Shown piece after piece: positions 27,014-37,010 of a stretch of 55,111 nucleotides of DNA (its first letter is position 1; the number at the start of each line of letters is the position of its first letter). A model generated the notes under the pieces. The model worked only from the letters and a program-made list of their open reading frames with translations. It did no database searches and was not told the DNA's origin. The stretch lies in assembly GCA_011390885.1 (NCBI GenBank), contig JAABRO010000019.1:1-55111 (forward strand), given 5' to 3'. The position numbers were made by a program, and so were the translations under genes. The DNA comes from Gemmatimonas sp. (GTDB taxonomy: Bacteria; Gemmatimonadota; Gemmatimonadetes; Gemmatimonadales; Gemmatimonadaceae).

Positions 27014-27682
27014 ATGCGTTTCGCATTCCCCGCGGCCCTCTTCGGCACCGCCGCCCTCATCACGGCCATCGCGCCGCGCCTCGACTCGGCCCAAACGCCC
27101 ACGGCCGCGCAGACGATGAGCTTCTTCATCACGAGCGTGGGCCCGGGCGACGGTGCCAACCTCGGCGGCCTCGACGGCGCCGACCGGCACTGCGCCACGC
27201 TCGCCGCTGCCGCCGGCGTGACGGGGCGCGAGTGGCGCGCCTACCTGAGCGCGACCGCGGAGAACGGCAAGCCGGCGGTGCACGCGCGCGATCGCATCGG
27301 CACGGGCCCGTGGTACAACGCGAAGGGCGTGCTCGTGGCGCGTGACGTCGCCCACCTGCACAGCGACGACAACGGGCTCGGCAAGGACGGCAGCCTCAAC
27401 GAGAAGGGCGCGATGGTGAACGGCCGAGGCGACACGCCCAACCAGCACGACATCCTCACCGGCTCCATGCCCGACGGCACGCTGGCGGTGGACAGCACCG
27501 ACACCACCTGCGGCAACTGGACGAGCAACAGCACCGGGGCGGCCCTCGCCGGCCACCACGACAAGCAGGGTGGCGGGGCGCGCCCCACCTCGTGGAACTC
27601 GGCGCACCCCACGCGCGGCTGCAGCCAGCAGAACCTGATCGGCACGGGCGGCAACGGCCTGTTCTACTGCTTCGCGCGCTGA
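27014..27682 (+). CDS. Secreted DUF1554-like (lectin-fold-like) protein
   Basis: 222 residues; the start at 27014 has AGGAG about seven bases upstream. A signal peptide (FPAALFGTAALITAIAPRLDSAQ) is followed by MSFFITSVGPGDGANLGGLDGADRHCATLA and WRAYLSAT, an opening that resembles the DUF1554 family described in Leptospira. Later parts have paired cysteines (DTTCGNW, RGCSQQN, LFYCFAR) and many Gly/Asn/Asp residues, as in C-type-lectin-like folds. The family match is by eye and modest. The PHP gene follows within four bases or so, so they may share a transcript. Confidence 0.65.
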   Translation: MRFAFPAALFGTAALITAIAPRLDSAQTPTAAQTMSFFITSVGPGDGANLGGLDGADRHCATLAAAAGVTGREWRAYLSATAENGKPAVHARDRIGTGPWYNAKGVLVARDVAHLHSDDNGLGKDGSLNEKGAMVNGRGDTPNQHDILTGSMPDGTLAVDSTDTTCGNWTSNSTGAALAGHHDKQGGGARPTSWNSAHPTRGCSQQNLIGTGGNGLFYCFAR

Positions 27683-27686
27683 GCGG

Positions 27687-28724
27687 GTGACGACGGGCAT
27701 GCCGCGCCGCGTCCTGCCGTTCCTCGTCCTCGGCCTGCTGCTGTCCAGCGCTGTGGCGCTGCGGCGCTTCGAGGATCGCGTGCTCACCACCCAGCCGCGC
27801 GCGCCGCGGTGGTACAAGGGAAACACGCACACGCACACGATCAACAGCGACGGCGACTCGCACCCGGACGACGTGGTCAAGTGGTACCGGTCGCACGGTT
27901 ACCAGTTCGTGGTGATCACGGACCACAACGTGATCACGAGCGTGGAGGGACTGAATGCGCTGCACGGACTCGACGCGCGCTTCCTGGTGATCCGCGGCGA
28001 GGAGGTGACCGACCGGTTCGGCGGCAAACCACTGCACATCAACGCCCTCGATCCCGCGCGGCACATCGCGGCGCAGGGCGGGTCGAGTGCGCTCGACGTG
28101 GTCCAGCGCAACGTGCATGCGATTCGCGCGGCCGAGGCCGTGCCGCACGTGAACCACCCCAGCTTCGGGTGGGCGCTCTCCGCCGGCGAACTCGCGCAAG
28201 TGCGCGACCTGAAGCTCTTCGAGATCTTCAACGGCCACCCGCAGGTGAACAACGAAGGCGGTGGCGGCGTGCCGTCGCTCGAGGGGATGTGGGACCAGAT
28301 CCTCTCACGTGGTGTGCTGCTGTACGGGCTGGCCGTGGACGACGCGCACCACTTCAAGCGCCACGACGACCGCACCGCATCGCGTCCCGGCCAGGGGTGG
28401 GTGTACGTACGGGCGGACACGCTCGCGCCGCGCGCCATCCTCGAGGCGATGGAGCGCGGCGACTTCTACTCGTCCACGGGCGTCGAGCTCAACGCTTACG
28501 ACGTCACCGACAGCACGATGACGCTCACCGTGCGGGAAACGGCGTGGAGCAAGTACCGCATCCAGTTCATCGGACGCGGTGGCGAACTGCTGCACGAAGC
28601 CACCGACAGCCCGGCGACCTACCGGTTTCGTGGCGACGAATCGTACGTTCGGGCGCGTGTGCTCGAGTCGAACGGACAGCGCGCCTGGACGCAACCGCTG
28701 TTCCTCCGATCGGCACCGCGCTGA
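27687..28724 (+). CDS. PHP-domain metal-dependent phosphoesterase-like protein (exported)
   Basis: 345 residues with a GTG start at 27687 (an ATG at 27699 is an alternative). An N-terminal hydrophobic anchor or signal (VLPFLVLGLLLSSAVAL) precedes a PHP domain. Metal-binding motifs are KGNTHTHTINSDGDSHP at the start, VVITDHN, IRGEEVTDRFGG, AVPHVNHP and YGLAVDDAHHF. The C-terminal 70 residues look like a small beta domain. Exported PHP proteins of this type are common, with no agreed substrate; they may hydrolyse phosphoesters outside the cytoplasm. Confidence 0.85.
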   Translation: MTTGMPRRVLPFLVLGLLLSSAVALRRFEDRVLTTQPRAPRWYKGNTHTHTINSDGDSHPDDVVKWYRSHGYQFVVITDHNVITSVEGLNALHGLDARFLVIRGEEVTDRFGGKPLHINALDPARHIAAQGGSSALDVVQRNVHAIRAAEAVPHVNHPSFGWALSAGELAQVRDLKLFEIFNGHPQVNNEGGGGVPSLEGMWDQILSRGVLLYGLAVDDAHHFKRHDDRTASRPGQGWVYVRADTLAPRAILEAMERGDFYSSTGVELNAYDVTDSTMTLTVRETAWSKYRIQFIGRGGELLHEATDSPATYRFRGDESYVRARVLESNGQRAWTQPLFLRSAPR

Positions 28725-28799
28725 CGCGCTCCACTGACGCATTCCGCCGAACCTTCTCGCGTCGCGCTCCCCTCCTCCTTTTCCCACGGACCGGCCCGC

Positions 28800-29237
28800 A
28801 TGACCACACCTCGCACCACCCACATCGACTCCGATCCGCCGATCGTCTGCCGCGTCACTGCCGACGGCGAGGTGATCTGCGAGACGCCGCCCCCCGACAG
28901 CGTCGCCGCCATGCGTACGGCCGACACCACGGAGTTTGCGGCCGTGCTCGCGAAGTCGTTTCCCGGCGTCGAGTGGGGACCGCAGCGCACCGAACTCGCA
29001 CTGCGCCTGCTGGCCACGCTCGCGGAGTCGAAGCTGCCCGACGCGCGCATTGCACGGCGCGCTGGCCAGAGCGTCGGGGCCGTGAAGGACCTGCTGCGTC
29101 CGGAGCCGCCGTCGATCCTGCTCTTCAACTACTCCGAGCAGCCCGCCGACGTGATGGGCGCGTGGTTCCTCAACAGGGCGCAGCTCGCGCGCATGCAGCG
29201 CGTGATCAAGCAGTTCGAGACGACCGTCGAACCCTGA
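28800..29237 (+). CDS. Small hypothetical protein with HTH-like segment
   Basis: 145 residues, not recognised as a family. No signal peptide or membrane segment. Residues about 65-100 (RLLATLAESKLPDARIARRAGQSVGAVKDLLR) have the spacing of a helix-turn-helix, so DNA binding is possible. Codon use matches the neighbours, and it lies 75 bases after the PHP gene and 26 bases before the convergent kinase gene. Its reality as a gene rests on good third-position GC bias and the absence of a better ORF. Confidence 0.65.
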   Translation: MTTPRTTHIDSDPPIVCRVTADGEVICETPPPDSVAAMRTADTTEFAAVLAKSFPGVEWGPQRTELALRLLATLAESKLPDARIARRAGQSVGAVKDLLRPEPPSILLFNYSEQPADVMGAWFLNRAQLARMQRVIKQFETTVEP

Positions 29238-29263
29238 TCGACGGCGCGCGCACCAGGCCGTGC

Positions 29264-31885
<2,622 letters not shown>

Positions 31886-31966
31886 CGGGCGAACATCCGG
31901 GGGCTGGTCGGTCGTACCACATCCATGCGGACTGGGTAATCTGGCGACATCCTGCGAACGGCGCGC

Positions 31967-33538
31967 CTACCGATCCGGGTTGGTCAGGGGCGGCGGACGC
32001 CGGTGCCGCGTGGCCTGTTCATAGTCGAACGCCAGACCGATCAGGCGCCCTTCGCTCCACGGGCGACCGAAGAAACTCAGGCCGGCCGGGAGCCGTCCGC
32101 CGCGCGTGTACCCCATGGGCACGGTGATGGCCGGGAACCCGGTGCTCGGCGAGAAGAGCTGGCTGTTGTCGCCGTGCGGCGTGTTGAGGTCGCCGATCAG
32201 GCGCGGTGGGTTGCTCCAAGTCGGGTACACGAACCCGTCGAGCTGCAGCGAGTCCATGAGCTGGAGCACGGCCGCGCGCAGCGCCTCGCGCGAGCGCTCG
32301 CGACTGACGCAGCCCGCGCTCTGCTCGGGCGGTTCGGTGGCCGCCGCGCCAGCGCGCAGGCGCGACTCCACGGTGGGGTGGAAGCGGCCGCTGCGCAGGA
32401 TCTCGTCAAGCGTCTTGACGGGAGCGTTGGGCGCGCGTTCGGCGAAGTAGCGCTCGAGGTCGGCCTTGAAGCGGTTGCACCCACCCTGCTGCAGGCGCAG
32501 GATCGAGTCGAGGGCGGGCACGCGCACGTCGGGCACGACCGTGGCACCGGCGCCGGCGAGTTCCTCGAGGGCGTGCCGGAACACGCTGTCCACCTCGGCA
32601 TCGTGCGAGGGGCGGGCGTAGGCCTGCACGAGCACCCCGATGCGCGCTCCGCGCAGCGCCCCGCGGCGGAGCGCGTCGGCATAGCGGCGGTCCCGCCGCG
32701 CGTCGGCGGGCGCGGTCACAGTGTCGGCCGGGTCGCTGGCCGCGATCACATCGAACACGGCCACGGCGTCGGCCACGGTGCGCGCCATCGGGCCGGCGAT
32801 GTCGGCCGCGAAGTTGAGCGGGATCACGCCGGCGCGCGACGTCAGTCCCATGGTGGAGCGGATGCCCACGAGCGCCTGATGCGCACTCGGTCCGCGGATG
32901 GAGTTGCCGGTGTCGGTGCCGAGCCCGACGGCGCCGAAGCTGGCCGCGACGGCGGCCGCGGTGCCGCCGCTCGATCCGGCGGTGACGCGGTCGAGCGCGT
33001 ACGGGTTCTTCGTGTAGCCGGGCAGGATCGAGCTGACGGTCTCGTACGGCGTGAACGCCCACTCGGCCATGTTCGACTTGGCGAGCACGATGGCGCCAGC
33101 CTGTCGCACGAGTCGCACCATGGTGGCGTCTTGCGGGGGCACCCACTCGGCGAGCGCCAGCGAACCGCCGGTGGTCTGCAGATCGTACGTCTCGAAGTTG
33201 TCCTTCACGATCAGCGGCACGCAGTGCAGCGGGCCAAGCGGGCGGCCGGCGGCGGCGTGCGCGTCGAGCGAGTCGGCGATGGCGAGCGCGCGCGGGTGCG
33301 TGACCACGATCGCGTTGATCGCGGGACCGCGCTTGTCGAGCGCATCTATACGGGAGAGGTACGCCTGCGTGAGGGCCCGGCAGGTGAGCGACTTTGCGCG
33401 CAGGGCGGCCTGCAGCTCGGCGACGGAGAGCTCGACGGCGTCCACGGCGGCCGGCTGGGCGAGGGACGATCGGGGCGCGGCGGCGGCGACGGCCGCGAGC
33501 AGGACGAGGGTGCGTGCACGGGTCATGCGCGAGAACAT
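31967..33538 (-). CDS. Secreted amidase-signature family hydrolase
   Basis: 523 residues, or 519 with the internal start at 33526. A signal peptide (RTLVLLAAVAAAAPRSSLAQ) indicates export. Amidase-signature catalytic residues are Lys112 (LIVKDNFE), the cis-Ser in AGSSGGT (about 189), and Ser213 in DTGNSIRGP. The residue before the nucleophile is Asn rather than the usual Gly (GNS instead of GGS), as seen in the peptide-amidase-like branch. Length and organisation fit exported peptide amidases. It is divergent from the BTAD-like regulator, with 228 bases between. The kinase gene lies just downstream on the same strand. Confidence 0.9.
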   Translation of the reverse strand: MFSRMTRARTLVLLAAVAAAAPRSSLAQPAAVDAVELSVAELQAALRAKSLTCRALTQAYLSRIDALDKRGPAINAIVVTHPRALAIADSLDAHAAAGRPLGPLHCVPLIVKDNFETYDLQTTGGSLALAEWVPPQDATMVRLVRQAGAIVLAKSNMAEWAFTPYETVSSILPGYTKNPYALDRVTAGSSGGTAAAVAASFGAVGLGTDTGNSIRGPSAHQALVGIRSTMGLTSRAGVIPLNFAADIAGPMARTVADAVAVFDVIAASDPADTVTAPADARRDRRYADALRRGALRGARIGVLVQAYARPSHDAEVDSVFRHALEELAGAGATVVPDVRVPALDSILRLQQGGCNRFKADLERYFAERAPNAPVKTLDEILRSGRFHPTVESRLRAGAAATEPPEQSAGCVSRERSREALRAAVLQLMDSLQLDGFVYPTWSNPPRLIGDLNTPHGDNSQLFSPSTGFPAITVPMGYTRGGRLPAGLSFFGRPWSEGRLIGLAFDYEQATRHRRPPPLTNPDR

Positions 33539-33766
33539 AGCGCGAACGACGGGCCGCGTGAGATGGGGCAGCGTCCGCGAGCGTCATGGGCGGAGGTCGC
33601 GACGAGTCGGGCCGTCGATCAAACGCCATCAGACGACGTAACGATGTCGCGGGCTCGATCAAGCGAGCGGTGGCCCGCTGGCGCGTCATACCGTGCGCGC
33701 GCATCGTGGGGCAGTCGACGGTGCGAACGCACGCCCGATTCCACGCTCCCTGGCCGGCTGACCGAC
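33539..33766. promoter_or_regulatory. Divergent spacer, secreted amidase / BTAD-like gene
   Basis: 228 bases with no gene. It must hold promoters for both divergent genes. No clear dyad or -35/-10 pair was recognised. Confidence 0.35.
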
Positions 33767-35137
33767 ATGCTCACGCCCCCTGCCACCCCGCCGCGATTCG
33801 ACCTGCAGCTGCTCGGCGACTTGTGCCTGCGCGACCTGCGCACCGGCGAGCGCATCGGCGAGCCGCGCCGCAAACCGCTGGCGCTGCTCGCCGTGCTCGT
33901 GACCGAGGCGCCGAACACCGTGGAGCGGGAATCGCTGCTGCCGCTGCTCTGGCCCGAGCTCGACCTGCCCCGCGCGCGTCGCGCGCTCGCGCAGACGCTG
34001 TATGCCCTACGCCAGGAACTCGGCGGCGAGGACGTGGTGGTGGGCGTGGCGCACCTCAGCGTCTCGCCACAACTCACCTCGGACCTCACCCGTTGGCGGG
34101 CGCGCTGCGCCGCGGGTGACCGGGATGGCTGCCGCCGGGAGTACGGTGGCCCGCTGCTCGAGGGCATGCAGGTGCGCGGCGGCAAGGCGTTCGATCGCTG
34201 GCTCGCCGAGCATCGCACTCGCATCGACGCGGCGCACGAGGCGCTGCTGTCGCCCGTGGCGCCGGCCTTTGCGGGCCCCTCGGCGGCCCCGCGCCAGCCG
34301 GCGACGAGCCGGCTCGCCAGACGCCGGTTGACGGCGACCGGGATTGCCGCCGCCTCGCTCGCGCTCGCCGCCGTGGCCGCGCTCGTCACGCGGGGCGAGC
34401 GTGCGACGCCGACGGCCGACGACTCAGTCGCTGCTCCTGCCACCATCTGGCAGGAATGGAGTCAGCTGAGGCAGGCGCAGCACGAGGCTCGGCTTGCGGC
34501 CACGGACTCCTCGAAGATCGGACGGCTGCTGGTGCTCTCGGCCCGGAACGTGTCCCGCGACCCTTCGCTCGACAAACTCCTTCCCCCTCTGGACGCCACG
34601 CTGCGCGCGATCCACGAGCACGAGTTCGCCCAGCCCGTGTCGCGGAAGATCACCAAGGCCCTGGAGCGCGAAGCCGCCGAATGGCGCCTTCCCGTGACGA
34701 CGGACATGCACATGGCCCGCATGCTCGCGACGTCAGGCGCTGGCCTCGTCGTGCGGCCGGTCCTGGAGTCGCGCGCGGACACGCTGTTCGTCTCCATGCA
34801 CATTTATCGAAGTATCGCGCACACGTCTGAGGCGATCCCTGGTTCCCCGAACCTTGAATCAGAGCGTCTTGGGGGCATCACCACCGGGTCAACCGAGTAT
34901 CGAGAAGTGTTCGCACTGGCACGGGAGGCGCTGGTCCGCTTCACCCGATCGCTCGAGCGCTGTGACCCGGCCTTCCATATAGGCGCCAACGACGCACCCT
35001 GGTGCTGGCGCACCCCAACACGCCTCGATCTGGTTCCCGGCACGCTCGAGCAGCGCCAGCGCGACTGGTTCGAGCAGGGCCGGAAACGCCGCGCCGAGCT
35101 CCAGTCCCGTTCTCTCGCCGCTCGGTCAGGGCCGTAG
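33767..35137 (+). CDS. Membrane-anchored BTAD/OmpR-like winged-helix protein
   Basis: 456 residues, start at 33767. Residues about 10-85 are a winged-helix DNA-binding domain of the kind that precedes BTAD domains: FDLQLLGDLCLRD, RRKPLALLAVLVTEAP, RESLLPLLWPE and RRALAQTLYALRQELG. A short helical part follows (to about 165), then one membrane segment (GIAAASLALAAVAALVT, about 190-206) and an extracytoplasmic part of about 250 residues that was not recognised. The topology is like CadC/ToxR one-component regulators. Codon use changes towards A/T-ending codons after about 34780, unlike every neighbour. It is directly upstream of the flagellar genes, but no link is proven. Confidence 0.75.
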   Translation: MLTPPATPPRFDLQLLGDLCLRDLRTGERIGEPRRKPLALLAVLVTEAPNTVERESLLPLLWPELDLPRARRALAQTLYALRQELGGEDVVVGVAHLSVSPQLTSDLTRWRARCAAGDRDGCRREYGGPLLEGMQVRGGKAFDRWLAEHRTRIDAAHEALLSPVAPAFAGPSAAPRQPATSRLARRRLTATGIAAASLALAAVAALVTRGERATPTADDSVAAPATIWQEWSQLRQAQHEARLAATDSSKIGRLLVLSARNVSRDPSLDKLLPPLDATLRAIHEHEFAQPVSRKITKALEREAAEWRLPVTTDMHMARMLATSGAGLVVRPVLESRADTLFVSMHIYRSIAHTSEAIPGSPNLESERLGGITTGSTEYREVFALAREALVRFTRSLERCDPAFHIGANDAPWCWRTPTRLDLVPGTLEQRQRDWFEQGRKRRAELQSRSLAARSGP

Positions 35138-35151
35138 CTGCGTGCATCGAC

Positions 35152-35170
35152 GGCGGCATTTTATGCCGCC
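35152..35170 (+). terminator. Hairpin after the BTAD-like gene
   Basis: Exact 8-bp stem (GGCGGCAT 35152-35159 / ATGCCGCC 35163-35170) with a TTT loop, 15 bases past the stop. There is no U-tract after it on the plus strand. The same stem sequence recurs before the fliQ block at 51392-51414. Probably a terminator. Confidence 0.5.
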
Positions 35171-35200
35171 AGTGGTGACCATCGGCACGAATTGCTCACC

Positions 35201-35213
35201 GGCAGTTCGTGCC
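35201..35213 (+). promoter_or_regulatory. Candidate activator site, GGCA-N5-TGCC dyad (flgB block)
   Basis: GGCA 35201-35204 and TGCC 35210-35213, within CGGCAGTTCGTGCCG. A related half site in inverse orientation (GGCACGAA, 35184-35191) and an exact repeat GTTGTCG/CGACAAC (35214-35220/35227-35233) lie alongside. The centre is about 95 bases upstream of the -24 GG. The position fits an enhancer-binding-protein site of a sigma-54 promoter. A near-identical dyad precedes fliQ. Confidence 0.45.
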
Positions 35214-35300
35214 GTTGTCGTTTGGCCGACAACGACCAGAAACATCCAAGTCATTGAATTACAAGAACTTGAACCGACCTTCCACGCACTGACACCGCTT

Positions 35301-35316
35301 TGGCCCAAGCATTGCT
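35301..35316 (+). promoter_or_regulatory. Sigma-54-type promoter of the flgB-flgE block
   Basis: TGGCCCAAGCATTGCT: GG at 35302-35303 and GC at 35314-35315 with exactly ten bases between, and a T-rich tail as in the consensus TGGCACG-N4-TTGCT. The start of transcription would be about 35327, giving a leader of some 34 bases before flgB. Confidence 0.75.
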
Positions 35317-35360
35317 TTTAGGCCCCGTGGACATCCACGCCCCTCCACGAGGTCAGGCAC

Positions 35361-35669
35361 ATGCTCTTCGGGTTCATCGATCGCGTCACCAATGCCACCC
35401 CGCTCCGCGCGGCGCTCGACCAGAGCGTCGAGCGCTCCCGCGCCATCGGGGACCGCGTCGCCAAGGCGTCGCTCGGCAACGCGGACGGCTTCGCGCTCCG
35501 CACCGGCGCGGCCGAGGGCGAACTCGGCGCCGAGGAGACCGCCCCGGTCGACGTCGAGCAGGAGATGATGGACCTCGCCGACGAGCAGCTCCGCTTCCTG
35601 ACCACGGCCAAGCTGCTCGAGCGGACCTACGCCAGCATCCGGACCGCGATCAAGGGCACCGGCGCATGA
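35361..35669 (+). CDS. flgB: Flagellar basal-body rod protein FlgB (short, diverged)
   Basis: Proximal rod subunit, 102 residues where about 130 is usual. The C-terminal half is clear FlgB: DVEQEMMDLADEQLRFLTTAKLLERTYASIRTAIKG-like, split here into EQEMMDLADEQLRF and LLERTYASIRTAI. The N-terminal rod signature (the ANNIANADTPGF-type motif) is replaced by a degenerate RVAKASLGNADGFALR. The start at 35361 follows CGAGG, and the sigma-54 start point only 34 bases upstream argues against a longer N-terminus. It is first gene of the block, and its stop overlaps the flgC start (ATGA). Confidence 0.85.
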   Translation: MLFGFIDRVTNATPLRAALDQSVERSRAIGDRVAKASLGNADGFALRTGAAEGELGAEETAPVDVEQEMMDLADEQLRFLTTAKLLERTYASIRTAIKGTGA

Positions 35670-36256
35670 GCACCCCGCGCCCCCTCGCCCTGCTCCCCGC
35701 CGCCGGCGTGGAGATGCCGCGCCCGCGCTTCCGCTCGCTCGGCATCGCCGCCAGCGGCCTGTCGGCGCAGCGCGTCCGCATGGAAACGATCGCCCAGAAC
35801 ATCGCGAACGCCGACGTCACGCGCACCGCGGAGGGCGGTCCCTACCGCCGCCGCACCGCCGTGATCGAGACGGCGACTGCCAACGACACCGGCACCGGTC
35901 GCCAGCCCGCAATCCACGGCACGATGAAGGCCCCCGTCGCCCCCTTCGGCAGCCAGCCCTTCCAGGTGCCCGCGCTCGGCGACGCCCGCCGGTCGATCGA
36001 GATCCCGGTGGTCACCCCTGACGATGGGCTGCACGGCGTGCGCGTGGCCGGCATTGCCGAGGACGAGGGCGACCAGGGACGCCTCGTGTACGAGCCGGGC
36101 CATCCGGACGCGGACGCCAACGGCTATGTGCGCTACCCCGACATCGACGCCACGCAGGAACTGGTGCAGCTGCTCGATGCGAAGCGCCTCTACGAAGCCA
36201 ACGCGACCGTCTTCCAGACCACGAAGTCGATGCTGCGCGCCGCGCTCGACATCTGA
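35666..36256 (+). CDS. flgC: Flagellar basal-body rod protein FlgC
   Basis: Rod subunit, 196 residues from the start at 35666 (a start at residue 17, MPRPRFRS, is possible). The N-terminal rod motif is present: SLGIAASGLSAQRVRMETIAQNIANAD. The C-terminus YVRYPDIDATQELVQLLDAKRLYEANATVFQTTKSMLRAALDI-like end is typical and forms the coiled pair with the N-terminus. Compared with the usual 130-150 residues, there is an extra stretch of about 45 residues after YRRRTAVIET (Gly/Thr/Pro-rich). It overlaps flgB by four bases. Confidence 0.93.
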   Translation: MSTPRPLALLPAAGVEMPRPRFRSLGIAASGLSAQRVRMETIAQNIANADVTRTAEGGPYRRRTAVIETATANDTGTGRQPAIHGTMKAPVAPFGSQPFQVPALGDARRSIEIPVVTPDDGLHGVRVAGIAEDEGDQGRLVYEPGHPDADANGYVRYPDIDATQELVQLLDAKRLYEANATVFQTTKSMLRAALDI

Positions 36257-36294
36257 TCCCATCGACGCACCACACACCGTCCCCGATCCCTGCC

Positions 36295-36666
36295 ATGAGT
36301 CTCAACGGCATCCCCCAGAACCCGCTGCTCGCCTCGCTCGCCCCCGTCGGGCGGCCGGCGAGCGCGCAGGGCACCGCGTCGGGCATCGCGCCCAACGGCA
36401 CCGGACTGCGGCCGACGCTCGAGCGTCCCGCGGCGCCCGACCGCCCCGCGGCCGCCCGGCCGTCGATCGCGTCGGCGCCGAGCACCGTGCCCCCCGAGGC
36501 ACCGGCCGGCACCGACCCGGCGCTCTGGAGCGTGCTCACCACCGAGGAGCGCGCCTTCTTCGCCAAGACGGCGACGCTCGGTCCGTTGACCTACGGCAAG
36601 ATCAAGAACGCCACCCTGCCGGCCCCGCCCGCCATGCGCGGCGGCCGCCTCGACGTGCGCGCCTGA
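36295..36666 (+). CDS. Unrecognised protein between flgC and fliE
   Basis: 123 residues, not recognised. The first 70 residues are low-complexity (Pro/Ala/Ser/Gly); the last 50 hold a defined block, DPALWSVLTTEERAFFAK, LGPLTYGKIKN, and a basic C-terminus. No signal peptide or membrane segment. It lies in line with flagellar genes, 38 bases after flgC and 11 before fliE, so it should be made with the rod and basal body. It could be an accessory rod or chaperone protein limited to this lineage. Confidence 0.7.
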   Translation: MSLNGIPQNPLLASLAPVGRPASAQGTASGIAPNGTGLRPTLERPAAPDRPAAARPSIASAPSTVPPEAPAGTDPALWSVLTTEERAFFAKTATLGPLTYGKIKNATLPAPPAMRGGRLDVRA

Positions 36667-36677
36667 GGCATCGACCC

Positions 36678-37004
36678 ATGTCCACCAAGATCGACCTCAT
36701 TGCGCGCAGCCTGCCGGAGTTCCGTCAGCCGGGACTCGACACGGGCGCGCGCGCGATTCCGCTCCCCGGCCTCGAGTCCGAGGGCCCGTCGTTCGGCGAC
36801 ACGCTCACCCAGGCGCTCAACGGCATCTCCGCCACGCGCGATCACGCCGGGGACATGACGCGCCGCTTCGCGGCCGGCGAGGACCTCGAGCTGCATCAGG
36901 TCATGGCCGCGCAGGAAGAAGCCGGCATCGCGCTGGACCTGCTCATCGAGATGCGCAACAAGCTCATCGAGAGCTACCGGACCCTCATCAGCATGCAGTC
37001 GTAA
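36678..37004 (+). CDS. fliE: Flagellar MS ring-rod junction protein FliE
   Basis: 108 residues. The C-terminal half is the FliE core: SFGDTLTQALNGIS, then LELHQVMAAQEEAGIALDLLIEMRNKLIESYRTLISMQ-like, seen here as HQVMAAQEEAGIALDLL and NKLIESYRTLI. FliE links the MS ring to the proximal rod and is needed for export. It lies between flgC and fliF in the standard flgBC-fliE-fliF order. Confidence 0.95.
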   Translation: MSTKIDLIARSLPEFRQPGLDTGARAIPLPGLESEGPSFGDTLTQALNGISATRDHAGDMTRRFAAGEDLELHQVMAAQEEAGIALDLLIEMRNKLIESYRTLISMQS

Positions 37005-37010
37005 GCCGAC

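Noticed and set aside
28725-28799. Possible tRNA or small RNA in short gaps between genes
   Set aside because: No cloverleaf, TTCGA-type T-loop or structured element was seen here or in the other gaps.
32003-33766. Upstream extension of the BTAD-like gene frame over the secreted amidase
   Set aside because: The added 588 codons lie antisense to an amidase with intact catalytic residues; the winged-helix domain begins just after 33767.
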